From positions 1-28,193 of the forward strand of contig JAZMZI010000017.1 of NCBI GenBank assembly GCA_045585895.1: DNA of 28,193 nucleotides, read 5' to 3'. The notes beneath the pieces are model-generated. The model worked only from the letters and a program-made list of their open reading frames with translations. It did no database searches and was not told where the DNA came from. Every line of letters starts with the position of its first letter. Position 1 is the stretch's first letter. The position numbers and the translations under genes are program-made. Positions 22,101-28,193 of the stretch are shown here, one piece after another. The DNA is from SVTX01 sp045585895 (lineage in GTDB: Bacteria; Bacillota; Clostridia; Oscillospirales; CAG-272).

Positions 22101-22934
22101 TCAAACAAATTCCGCAAACAATTCGCCAAGTTTCACCGTCCAATTAAGGTCGTAATGGGCGATATCGGGATTTTCCTCCGGCTCGTTGCGAGTAGTAAAG
22201 CCCTCCGCTATCGTGTCGATATATTTATAGCCGTTCGCCTCGGCATAAGCCTTTTTATTTGCGTTCATAGCCTCGTAATTGCCCCAGATCTCGGAAATTC
22301 CTGCGTCGATATAAGTGCAATTCTCAAAAGCGGGAGCATATCTCTCGCGAAGGTCTCGGAGCATAGCGTCGTAGCGTGAAATATAAGGTTCAGCACAAGC
22401 GGGATTACCACTGTCGCTCTCTCCTTGCATCCAACAGAACGCAACGACCTCAGGCTCATATCCCATCTCCCTCAGTTCCGCAAACCCACTGTCCAATACG
22501 CTTATCTGCTCGTGAAAGCACCAACCGAGAGGTCTGAATTTGGGATCGTTTATCGCTTTTGCAGGCTCAACTATCACCTCGGGGTCGTAAGGCGCTCCGC
22601 TCGAAGGCGCACGCCAACCGCAAGCCATATCCGAGCCACCAAACGCGCATTTTATGATAAAAAACTGCTCGTCGGGGTATTTTTCGGTCAGTTTTTTTGC
22701 AATTCCCACCTCGGGACCGAGGGTGTCCTTGCTCTTCTCCGCCTGATTTACTCTGACAGGCTCAAATTTTTCGTTTCTTATATCGTGGGAGATATAACGA
22801 ATGAGGACGTTTTCATATCCCTCTCTGAATTTGTTTGCGGTCGCTTCATCAAAATGCTTGGAAAGATATTTGATATGTCCTACGCCGACCGCGTTGGACT
22901 GACCCGACAAAAGAATGACCTTAGCTTTTTTCAT
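22101..22934 (-). CDS. Sialate O-acetylesterase-like (SASA/GDSL) esterase
   Basis: A 277-residue SGNH-fold esterase: block I LLSGQSNAVG with the nucleophile Ser13, the CWMQGESD block (about 167-174), and a C-terminal catalytic pair in DIAHYD (Asp257, His260). This matches the SASA/CE6-like group that removes O-acetyl groups from sialic acid or, commonly in gut and rumen anaerobes, from acetylated plant polysaccharides. No signal peptide. It is the last gene of a four-gene operon. Its ATG shares one base with the previous stop (TAATG), so translation is coupled. The long hairpin at 22035-22068 is the likely 3' end. Confidence 0.88.
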   Translation of the reverse strand: MKKAKVILLSGQSNAVGVGHIKYLSKHFDEATANKFREGYENVLIRYISHDIRNEKFEPVRVNQAEKSKDTLGPEVGIAKKLTEKYPDEQFFIIKCAFGGSDMACGWRAPSSGAPYDPEVIVEPAKAINDPKFRPLGWCFHEQISVLDSGFAELREMGYEPEVVAFCWMQGESDSGNPACAEPYISRYDAMLRDLRERYAPAFENCTYIDAGISEIWGNYEAMNANKKAYAEANGYKYIDTIAEGFTTRNEPEENPDIAHYDLNWTVKLGELFAEFV

Positions 22935-23962
22935 TATTTTTTACCCATTTGCGCAAGATAATTGTCCATCGTTACGTTGATATGAGACGTGGGGAACTTA
23001 ACCTCGTCGGTCAATCTGCCAAGCTCGTATTTCAGTCCGTCGTAGAGAGGCATAAGGTCGCTCTGCTCTTTGCCCATAAAGCCGAGTATCTTGGAGTTGT
23101 CGATAATACGGGTAAAGCAACGGTCGAAATAAAGCTGCCACTCGGCGTGGATTCGGTTAGGATTTTTCTCGCTCTTGGGACCTGCCCAGAGGTCGATAAA
23201 GGTCTCGGCGGGGATCACCTCGTAGTTGAGACCGATAAGATCCTTATAATACTCGGCTATCTCCTGCCACGTATGATGCTCGCTCGTAGATACGGTATAG
23301 ATCTCGCCGAGAGCCTTTTCGTTACAAACGAGAGACGCTATCATTCGCGAAACGTCGCCTGCCCAGGACATAGTCGCCTGAATATTTATCGCCGCATCGG
23401 GAAGAAGTATAGTCTTGCCCTCTCTCGCGCGATTGATGACGATGGGAGCCTCCATAGTCGTCAGCTGATAGCGACCGAAGGAATAAGTAATTGCAGGACG
23501 GATTATCGTCCAATTCTTTCTTCCCCACTCGCGCACGATCTTCTCTCCCCTTGCCTTATATAGGCAGTAATCGTTGCGACCGAGCGCTTTTTGCTCCTCG
23601 GATAAAACGTCGTTAAGCAGAGGTGAGGTCTCCTTGATCGGCACCTCCTCGTTGGCGTAAACGCGATAAGAGGAAAGATAAATATAGTGATCGGTGGCGC
23701 TAAGCAGCTTATCTGCCACGTCGGCAAAGCTATCGCGGTCGTATACCATAAAATCCACTATGCAATCGTAGTTGTTTGCAAGGAGAGAGTCAAGCACTCC
23801 CTCGTCTCTCGTGTTTGCCTGAATATATTTCAAACGCGGGTTATTTGAAATCGCCGCGTCGAGAGAAACTCCGTCAACCTCGTATCCCATATCTATAAGA
23901 TAGGGAGTGAGATACTGTCCCATAGCGCCCGTAGCGCCTAAGATCAATACTTTTTTGCTCAT
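22934..23962 (-). CDS. NAD-dependent epimerase/dehydratase family protein (extended SDR)
   Basis: A 342-residue extended short-chain dehydrogenase/reductase: GATGAMG near the N-terminus (residues 9-15) for NAD(P), LSSYRVY as the active-site Ser/Thr strand, and YCLYK (Tyr132, Lys136) as the catalytic pair. Members epimerise or dehydrate sugar nucleotides or reduce sugars; the substrate here is unknown. It shares an operon with an oxidoreductase, a Gfo/Idh/MocA dehydrogenase and an acetylesterase, consistent with catabolism of an unusual sugar. It ends in the SASA gene's start. Spacing to the upstream gene is 30 nt. Confidence 0.88.
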   Translation of the reverse strand: MSKKVLILGATGAMGQYLTPYLIDMGYEVDGVSLDAAISNNPRLKYIQANTRDEGVLDSLLANNYDCIVDFMVYDRDSFADVADKLLSATDHYIYLSSYRVYANEEVPIKETSPLLNDVLSEEQKALGRNDYCLYKARGEKIVREWGRKNWTIIRPAITYSFGRYQLTTMEAPIVINRAREGKTILLPDAAINIQATMSWAGDVSRMIASLVCNEKALGEIYTVSTSEHHTWQEIAEYYKDLIGLNYEVIPAETFIDLWAGPKSEKNPNRIHAEWQLYFDRCFTRIIDNSKILGFMGKEQSDLMPLYDGLKYELGRLTDEVKFPTSHINVTMDNYLAQMGKK

Positions 23963-23992
23963 AACAACTCCTATTTAAATAAAACTGAATAA

Positions 23993-24973
23993 TTAAACCT
24001 TCAAAACTACTTTTCCGACGTGAACGCCGCTTTCAAGGATAGCGTGCGCCGCTTCTGCCTCCTGAATGGGCAATTCCTTATACATAGTGGGCTTAACAAG
24101 TCCCTCGGCGACCTTGGGCCATACGTTCTCAACAAGCTCCGAGAGAAGCTGAGCCTTGAATTCGGGAGTTCTCGAACGAAGGGTGCTGCCGACAATTCTT
24201 ACGTTGCGAACGTAGATATTCTTAAGGTCTATTTCGGTAAACTGACCCGCGAGAGCCGCTATCATTATCCATCTTGCGCCGTGGCTGAGATAGTGGAGAC
24301 ACTTGCCCATATCCTTGCCTCCAAGGCAGTCGATAGCAACGTCAACGGGATGACCCGCCTCGCTCTCGCGCTTAAGCACGTCCTCAAGATTTTCGGTAGT
24401 AGTATCAACGACAACGTCAGCTCCAAGGTGTGCTATCTCCTTTGCCTTCTGTGCGCCGAGGACCGTGGTAATAACGCGAAGTCCGAAAGCTTTCGCCATG
24501 GGAATAACAACGCTGGCAAGTCCGCTGGCACCCGCCTGCATAAGCAGGGTGTCGCCAGCCTTTGCCTTTCCCTCGTGGAAAAGGTTAAGATATGCCGTAG
24601 CAAACGCCTCGGGCATAGCCGCCGCCTCTGCCATAGTGCTGTTTTCGGGCACGGGCATCAGCATATCGTATTTTACGTTAACGTATTCGGCGTATCCGCC
24701 GCCGCCAAGAAGCGCGCAGACCTTGTCGCCAAGCTTCCAATTCGATTTTTCCGCTACCTTTTCGCCAAGCTCTACTATCTCGCCCGAAATTTCAAGTCCC
24801 ATCCATTCGGGACATCCGGGAGGGGGAGGATAATCTCCTGCTCTCTGCATAAGGTCGGCGCGATTAAGAGCCGCGTATTCGATCTTTACAAGAACGTGCT
24901 CTGCTCCGACGACGGGATCGGGCACGTCGCTCCAGATAAGTTCTCTATTCTTTCCTACAAGTATTGCTTTCAT
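23993..24973 (-). CDS. NAD(P)H quinone oxidoreductase, PIG3-like MDR family
   Basis: A 326-residue medium-chain reductase of the quinone-oxidoreductase/PIG3 type. It has NRADLMQR (37-44) and YPPPPG (48-53), both signatures of that group, and a cofactor motif QAGASGLAS (146-154). The catalytic-zinc ligands of alcohol dehydrogenases are absent, so it is a zinc-independent NADPH-dependent reductase of quinones or enone-like compounds. It follows the Gfo/Idh/MocA gene by 1 nt. In a sugar operon, such an enzyme may reduce a keto or enone intermediate. Confidence 0.9.
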   Translation of the reverse strand: MKAILVGKNRELIWSDVPDPVVGAEHVLVKIEYAALNRADLMQRAGDYPPPPGCPEWMGLEISGEIVELGEKVAEKSNWKLGDKVCALLGGGGYAEYVNVKYDMLMPVPENSTMAEAAAMPEAFATAYLNLFHEGKAKAGDTLLMQAGASGLASVVIPMAKAFGLRVITTVLGAQKAKEIAHLGADVVVDTTTENLEDVLKRESEAGHPVDVAIDCLGGKDMGKCLHYLSHGARWIMIAALAGQFTEIDLKNIYVRNVRIVGSTLRSRTPEFKAQLLSELVENVWPKVAEGLVKPTMYKELPIQEAEAAHAILESGVHVGKVVLKV

Positions 24974-24974
24974 A

Positions 24975-25985
24975 TTAATTTACTTCCTTTCCGCAAGCCA
25001 TCAAAAGATATTTAAATAATGTCAATTCATAATCGGGCGTGTATTCGTTGACTTTCTCGCCGCGGCAGATCGACGCAAAGCCCTGCATCATAGTATCGTA
25101 GCGGTCGTGTACCTCACCTACCGACTTAACGCCACACGTGTGCCAATCGGTAGTATTGGTGTAGTCTATCTTTTCGGTAAATTGATTTGCCTTTTGCTTA
25201 GTGAGCCATTCAAGTGGACAAAGCTCCACCGCCGCCTTCGTTCCGCACACAACAAGTCTGCGGCGCTCAAATCCGCCCGCCTCGGTCATGCAAGTCTTGG
25301 CAATAGACATTCCCTCGGGGTATTCAAGGAGCGCAAGGCCGTAATCCTCCGCGGTAACGCCGTCCTTTCCTGTTGAACGGTTGAATGGATACACCTTGTC
25401 GGGCAAGCCCTTGAGAGTAATTATAAGGTCAATAAGATGGCATCCGAGATAGAACATCATTCCTCCCGGAAATGCCTCAAGCCACTGACGCATCTCGGGA
25501 GTATGATAACCGTTCATTTGCGCCTCAACGCTGATTATATCGCCGTAAACGCCGTTTTTTGCGTTTTCGATGACCTCGCGTATAGTGGGATTGTAGCGGT
25601 ACATATAGCCTGTATGGAAAACGAGATTCTTTTCCTTTACAAGGGAAATGAGCTTTTCAAATTCTTCAAGAGACGTACCGCCCGGTTTCTCCATATGGAT
25701 CATTTTGCCGTGTTCCGCCGCCATTATAGCGTACTTGGTGAGGTGTATCTCCTCGGTCTCGATCGTCACCGCCTCGATAGTGGGATCGTTTAAAATTTCA
25801 TCAAGAGTCAGTTCGGGATAACCGTTGAAAACGAAAAGCTCCTTTTCAAATCTCTCCTTCTCGCCCTCTACAAGACAGTAGCCAACAACGTCAAATATCT
25901 CGGGCTGCGTCTTCAAGCTGTTAAAAATCGACAGCGCGTGAGAATATCTGTTCACGCCTATCTGCGCAATTCTGATTCTTTTCAT
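24975..25985 (-). CDS. Gfo/Idh/MocA family oxidoreductase
   Basis: A 336-residue sugar dehydrogenase-like protein. The N-terminal strand is RIAQIGVNRYSHA, not the usual GxGxxG; Glu-Lys-Pro (99-101) forms the conserved EKP catalytic lysine site, and GCHLIDL (about 183-189) holds the putative substrate-binding Asp/His. Family members oxidise or reduce sugars, inositols or their derivatives with NAD(P). ATG 25985 follows AAAGGA. It is the first gene of the operon, with overlapping promoters towards the divergent AraC regulator. The atypical glycine motif leaves cofactor preference open. Confidence 0.88.
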   Translation of the reverse strand: MKRIRIAQIGVNRYSHALSIFNSLKTQPEIFDVVGYCLVEGEKERFEKELFVFNGYPELTLDEILNDPTIEAVTIETEEIHLTKYAIMAAEHGKMIHMEKPGGTSLEEFEKLISLVKEKNLVFHTGYMYRYNPTIREVIENAKNGVYGDIISVEAQMNGYHTPEMRQWLEAFPGGMMFYLGCHLIDLIITLKGLPDKVYPFNRSTGKDGVTAEDYGLALLEYPEGMSIAKTCMTEAGGFERRRLVVCGTKAAVELCPLEWLTKQKANQFTEKIDYTNTTDWHTCGVKSVGEVHDRYDTMMQGFASICRGEKVNEYTPDYELTLFKYLLMACGKEVN

Positions 25986-26022
25986 AATAAATATCCTTTC
26001 AAGATGAAATATTACAACTTTA

Positions 26023-26051
26023 ATTATATACTGTTGACATTTGCTTGTAAA
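26023..26051 (-). promoter_or_regulatory. Promoter of the sugar-catabolic operon
   Basis: Reverse-strand TTTACA (26046-26051) and TATAAT (26023-26028) with a 17-nt spacer. It overlaps the AraC promoter, so the two cannot be bound by RNA polymerase at once. Confidence 0.8.
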
Positions 26052-26065
26052 TATGTTATACTGTT
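26027..26065. promoter_or_regulatory. Two TATACTGTT direct repeats, candidate AraC sites
   Basis: TATACTGTT occurs at 26027-26035 and 26057-26065, 30 bp apart, one at the operon promoter's -10 region and one at the araC-type gene's -10 box. They may be AraC half-sites, or simply the -10 region repeated. Confidence 0.35.
26034..26062 (+). promoter_or_regulatory. Promoter of the AraC-family gene
   Basis: TTGACA at 26034-26039 and TATACT at 26057-26062 with a 17-nt spacer, interleaved with the reverse promoter. Confidence 0.88.
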
Positions 26066-26109
26066 ATAAAAGAAAACAATTCTGCTATTAATTTGAAAGG
26101 CACCAGCAC

Positions 26110-26922
26110 ATGGCAAACAATATAGAAATACATAAAAAGAAGCTTTGCATGACCGAGCTTGAAGCAAGGCACTCGTTTTTTGAAGCAAATCACTACTTCG
26201 ATGCCAGCAGCGGAAGCGCAAATTCAAGCTTTATTGCGATCATTCAGGGAAATCTGACCATTAACGCAGGGACGAGCAAGCTTGAACTTTCAGCAGGCGA
26301 CCTGCTCTACATTCCCGAAGGAATCCACTATTCTGCTGTATGGTTAGGAACACCGCATGTCGAGTATTACAACCTGAACGTGGTGTCAAACAGCTATGAC
26401 TCATCACTTTCCTCGGGAGGATTCGCATTGCAGAAAATAGACGAGCTTTCGGATTCGGAAACTCTTGATACGGTTAAGCGAATATTCCGGCTTATGCAGA
26501 CCGAGGAACGAGTCAAAAAAATAAAAGCATTAGGACTTTACTATGCTTTTTACGCCAAGGCTTTTCCAGTGTTAAAAACTGCCGATGCCCCGAAATACAG
26601 TCCAATCCTTGTAAAAGCGATAGACTACATAGAAAAAAACTACGCCGAGAATTTTTCAGTCACCGATCTTTCCTGCGTCTGCTTCGTCAGCGAATCGAGG
26701 CTTCATCACATATTTACCGAAAAGCTGGGCATAACACCCATAAAATACCGAAATCAAATCAGAGTCGAGCGCGCCGCCCACGATCTCAGATCAACCTCTC
26801 TTCCTATTGAGGAGATATCCTCGCGCCATGGCTTCAATAGCCCCACCTACTTTCGAGAAACATTCAAGGAGTATTCGGGACTGACTCCCACCTCCTATCG
26901 CCGCATAGCGGCAAAGCAATAG
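26110..26922 (+). CDS. AraC family transcriptional regulator
   Basis: A 270-residue protein with a cupin-like N-terminal sensing domain (about 25-105: FIAIIQGNLTINAG, ELSAGDLLYIPEGIHYSA) and a C-terminal pair of helix-turn-helix motifs (about 165-265: NFSVTDLSCVCFVSESRLHHIF, then PIEEISSRHGFNSPTYFRETFKEYSGLTP). Proteins of this shape usually bind a sugar and activate adjacent catabolic genes. The start ATG at 26110 has GAAAGGCACC upstream. Divergent placement relative to the four-gene operon, with interlocking promoters, suggests it controls that operon and perhaps the following GH gene. Confidence 0.92.
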   Translation: MANNIEIHKKKLCMTELEARHSFFEANHYFDASSGSANSSFIAIIQGNLTINAGTSKLELSAGDLLYIPEGIHYSAVWLGTPHVEYYNLNVVSNSYDSSLSSGGFALQKIDELSDSETLDTVKRIFRLMQTEERVKKIKALGLYYAFYAKAFPVLKTADAPKYSPILVKAIDYIEKNYAENFSVTDLSCVCFVSESRLHHIFTEKLGITPIKYRNQIRVERAAHDLRSTSLPIEEISSRHGFNSPTYFRETFKEYSGLTPTSYRRIAAKQ

Positions 26923-26923
26923 C

Positions 26924-26976
26924 AAAAATCGCCCCCGCGCTTCCTTTTCGGCAGCCAAAGGGCGATTTTTTATTTT
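26924..26976. terminator. Bidirectional terminator
   Basis: AAAAATCGCCC (26924-26934) and GGGCGATTTTT (26960-26970), followed by TATTTT. It stops the AraC gene from the left and the GH gene from the right. Confidence 0.87.
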
Positions 26977-26979
26977 ATA

Positions 26980-28104
26980 TCACTTTTTCTTCGCTTCAAA
27001 TTTTTCGTCAGCCATCTTGGAAAGCTGCTGTATCAATTCGATCTCGGTCTTGTCGTAAGGATAGCCGTTGAAATGATAGAGGTCGTGCATCCATTTTTTC
27101 GTGTCGTATTCGGGATTATTCTCCGCCATTCTGTAAATGGGAAGTACGGGCTCGTAGGTCTGGGAATAGCCCTGAATAAGTCCCCAGTGGAAGCTTCCGA
27201 TGTTTTCGATATAGAAGATCGGGAGCACACGGTGGATACTGTTCTCGAAAATACGGTTAAGCCATTCGCTATTGATAATGGGGCGACCGTAATCCTCCTT
27301 TAGAGCTTCGATAATACCTACCACGTCGTGAACAGGCTGATAGCAATGGAAGGAGATTATATCGGAAAGCTCCAGCGCGCGAAGCTCAATTTCACCCGTA
27401 ACGCGAAACTGTCCCTTTGCCACGTACTTCCACGATGCGGTGGTGATAGGCTGTATCTGATCGTAAGAACGGATAATTTCAAAGCATTTTTCCATCAGAG
27501 CGCAGGACATTTCGCCACGCTTTGAGTTTCCGGGCTCGTTCCAAACGTCCCAGATGTGCAGACGGGCATCCTTGGCATACTTTGCCGCGATCTCGTCAAC
27601 CATCTGAAAGAATTTTTCGGCATACTCGGGCTCATCGTAAAGCGCGTAGCCGTGATCTGAATTAAGACCCGAATGCTGACCTCTCTTTATGCCGCTGTGA
27701 TATCCCCAATCTACCTTCTGCTCACCAAAATTTTCTTTGTTAAAGCGGTAAAGCTCCTTCGGCACGTTACAGTCGCCCGCCAGCGTCAGCATAACCTTGA
27801 TGCCGTGCTTGTCGGCGAGAGCAAAATACTCCTCAAGATTATTCATAAAGCTGTCGTGCTCGTAGAGCCATACCTCAAACTGAATGATCGCCCTGACACA
27901 GTTAAGTCCGGTCTTTCTCGCAAGATCAAACTCATAGTCTATCTGTTCGAAAACTTCTTTGTGATTGTACTCCTGCCAAAATGCGATTCTGTTGACGCAA
28001 TTTGAGGGGTATCCGTTAAATCCGCGCATCCAGGGCTGAGAATTGTACCACTCCCAAGCTTTTTCACGCGACCATTTACCTTTAATTATTTTTTCTTCCA
28101 GCAT
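26980..28104 (-). CDS. Clan GH-A glycoside hydrolase (cellulase/GH5-like family), intracellular
   Basis: A 374-residue TIM-barrel glycosidase. Glu190 in DVWNEPG is the expected acid/base and Glu280 in INSEWL the nucleophile, both at barrel strand ends as in clan GH-A. Sequence resembles GH5/cellulase-type entries often labelled 1,4-beta-xylanase in clostridial genomes; family and substrate are unproven. No signal peptide, so it should act on imported oligosaccharides. ATG 28104 follows GGAGG by 5 nt; an in-frame ATG at 28116 overlaps that ribosome binding site and is disfavoured. It is convergent with the AraC gene. Confidence 0.86.
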   Translation of the reverse strand: MLEEKIIKGKWSREKAWEWYNSQPWMRGFNGYPSNCVNRIAFWQEYNHKEVFEQIDYEFDLARKTGLNCVRAIIQFEVWLYEHDSFMNNLEEYFALADKHGIKVMLTLAGDCNVPKELYRFNKENFGEQKVDWGYHSGIKRGQHSGLNSDHGYALYDEPEYAEKFFQMVDEIAAKYAKDARLHIWDVWNEPGNSKRGEMSCALMEKCFEIIRSYDQIQPITTASWKYVAKGQFRVTGEIELRALELSDIISFHCYQPVHDVVGIIEALKEDYGRPIINSEWLNRIFENSIHRVLPIFYIENIGSFHWGLIQGYSQTYEPVLPIYRMAENNPEYDTKKWMHDLYHFNGYPYDKTEIELIQQLSKMADEKFEAKKK

Positions 28105-28118
28105 AATAACCTCCATTC

Positions 28119-28182
28119 AGCCGCTCTACGGGAACCCCCAAAACTCACTTCGTTCGCTTCGGGGAACCCCTATTTGGCGGCT
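28119..28182. repeat. Palindromic/direct repeat element at the window edge
   Basis: AGCCGC (28119-28124) and GCGGCT (28177-28182) are inverted copies bracketing two direct GGGAACCCC copies (28130-28138, 28162-28170) and a CACTTCGTTCGCTTCG stretch. It lies just upstream of the GH gene and resembles intergenic palindromic elements; it could continue beyond the window. Confidence 0.5.
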
Positions 28183-28193
28183 CAATTAGTAAT

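Noticed and set aside
24020..25015. 331-codon open frame on the + strand
   Set aside because: Antisense to the quinone reductase and the end of the Gfo/Idh/MocA gene.

Overview
The window looks like a chromosomal segment of an anaerobic gut- or rumen-type member of the Clostridia (Bacillota), probably an uncultured lineage. The support is moderate GC, strong AGGAGG-type ribosome binding sites, very clean TTGACA-17-TATAAT promoters, compact Rho-independent terminators, and typical clostridial gene families (PadR/DUF1700/DUF4097 operon, WYL regulator, YgjP-type protease, an archaeal/fungal-type Asd). Species cannot be named from this sequence. No rRNA, tRNA, CRISPR array, prophage or intact insertion sequence was found.

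Layout. 1-417 (-): 5' part of a FAD-dependent oxidoreductase cut by the window edge. 569-1801 (+): hydrolase, small protein and TIGR04076 protein. 2005-3876 (+): PadR regulator with a DUF1700/HAAS membrane protein and a DUF4097 protein, behind a promoter carrying an inverted-repeat operator. 3925-6129 (-): HIRAN-domain protein, WYL regulator and YgjP-like metallopeptidase. 6254-6787 (-): small membrane protein. 7089-10074 (+): sugar isomerase-like TIM barrel and GH42 beta-galactosidase. 10134-14969: divergent metal-transport pair (below). 15078-15857: TM2 protein and divergent XRE regulator with direct-repeat operators. 16009-17085 (-): asd. 17485-19303 (+): recA-recX. 19376-20625 (-): esterase and one-helix membrane protein. 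20840-21640 (+): prmC. 21661-22068: gene-free cluster of hairpins. 22101-25985 (-): four-gene carbohydrate operon, divergent from an AraC regulator (26110-26922, +). 26980-28104 (-): GH-A glycoside hydrolase.

The most interesting region is the spacer between the P-type ATPase (10134-12818, -) and the CNNM/CorC-family transporter (13425-14969, +). The ATPase has a complete Mn2+-type yybP-ykoY riboswitch whose 3' strand is shared with a terminator, so it is likely a Mn2+ exporter. The CorC-family gene has its own strong promoter, a 25-codon leader ORF beginning Met-Asp-Asp-Gly-Asp, and a terminator-like hairpin whose 5' arm begins 8 nt after the leader stop codon. I propose a translation-dependent attenuator, perhaps sensing Mg2+ through ribosome destabilisation on the acidic nascent peptide. 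This is inference; the leader, hairpin and promoter are directly visible.

The carbohydrate genes (TIM-barrel isomerase, GH42, two acetylesterase-like hydrolases, Gfo/Idh/MocA dehydrogenase, epimerase, quinone reductase, AraC regulator, GH-A hydrolase) lack recognisable signal peptides and suggest intracellular processing of imported, probably acetylated, plant-type oligosaccharides. The exact substrate cannot be read from the sequence.
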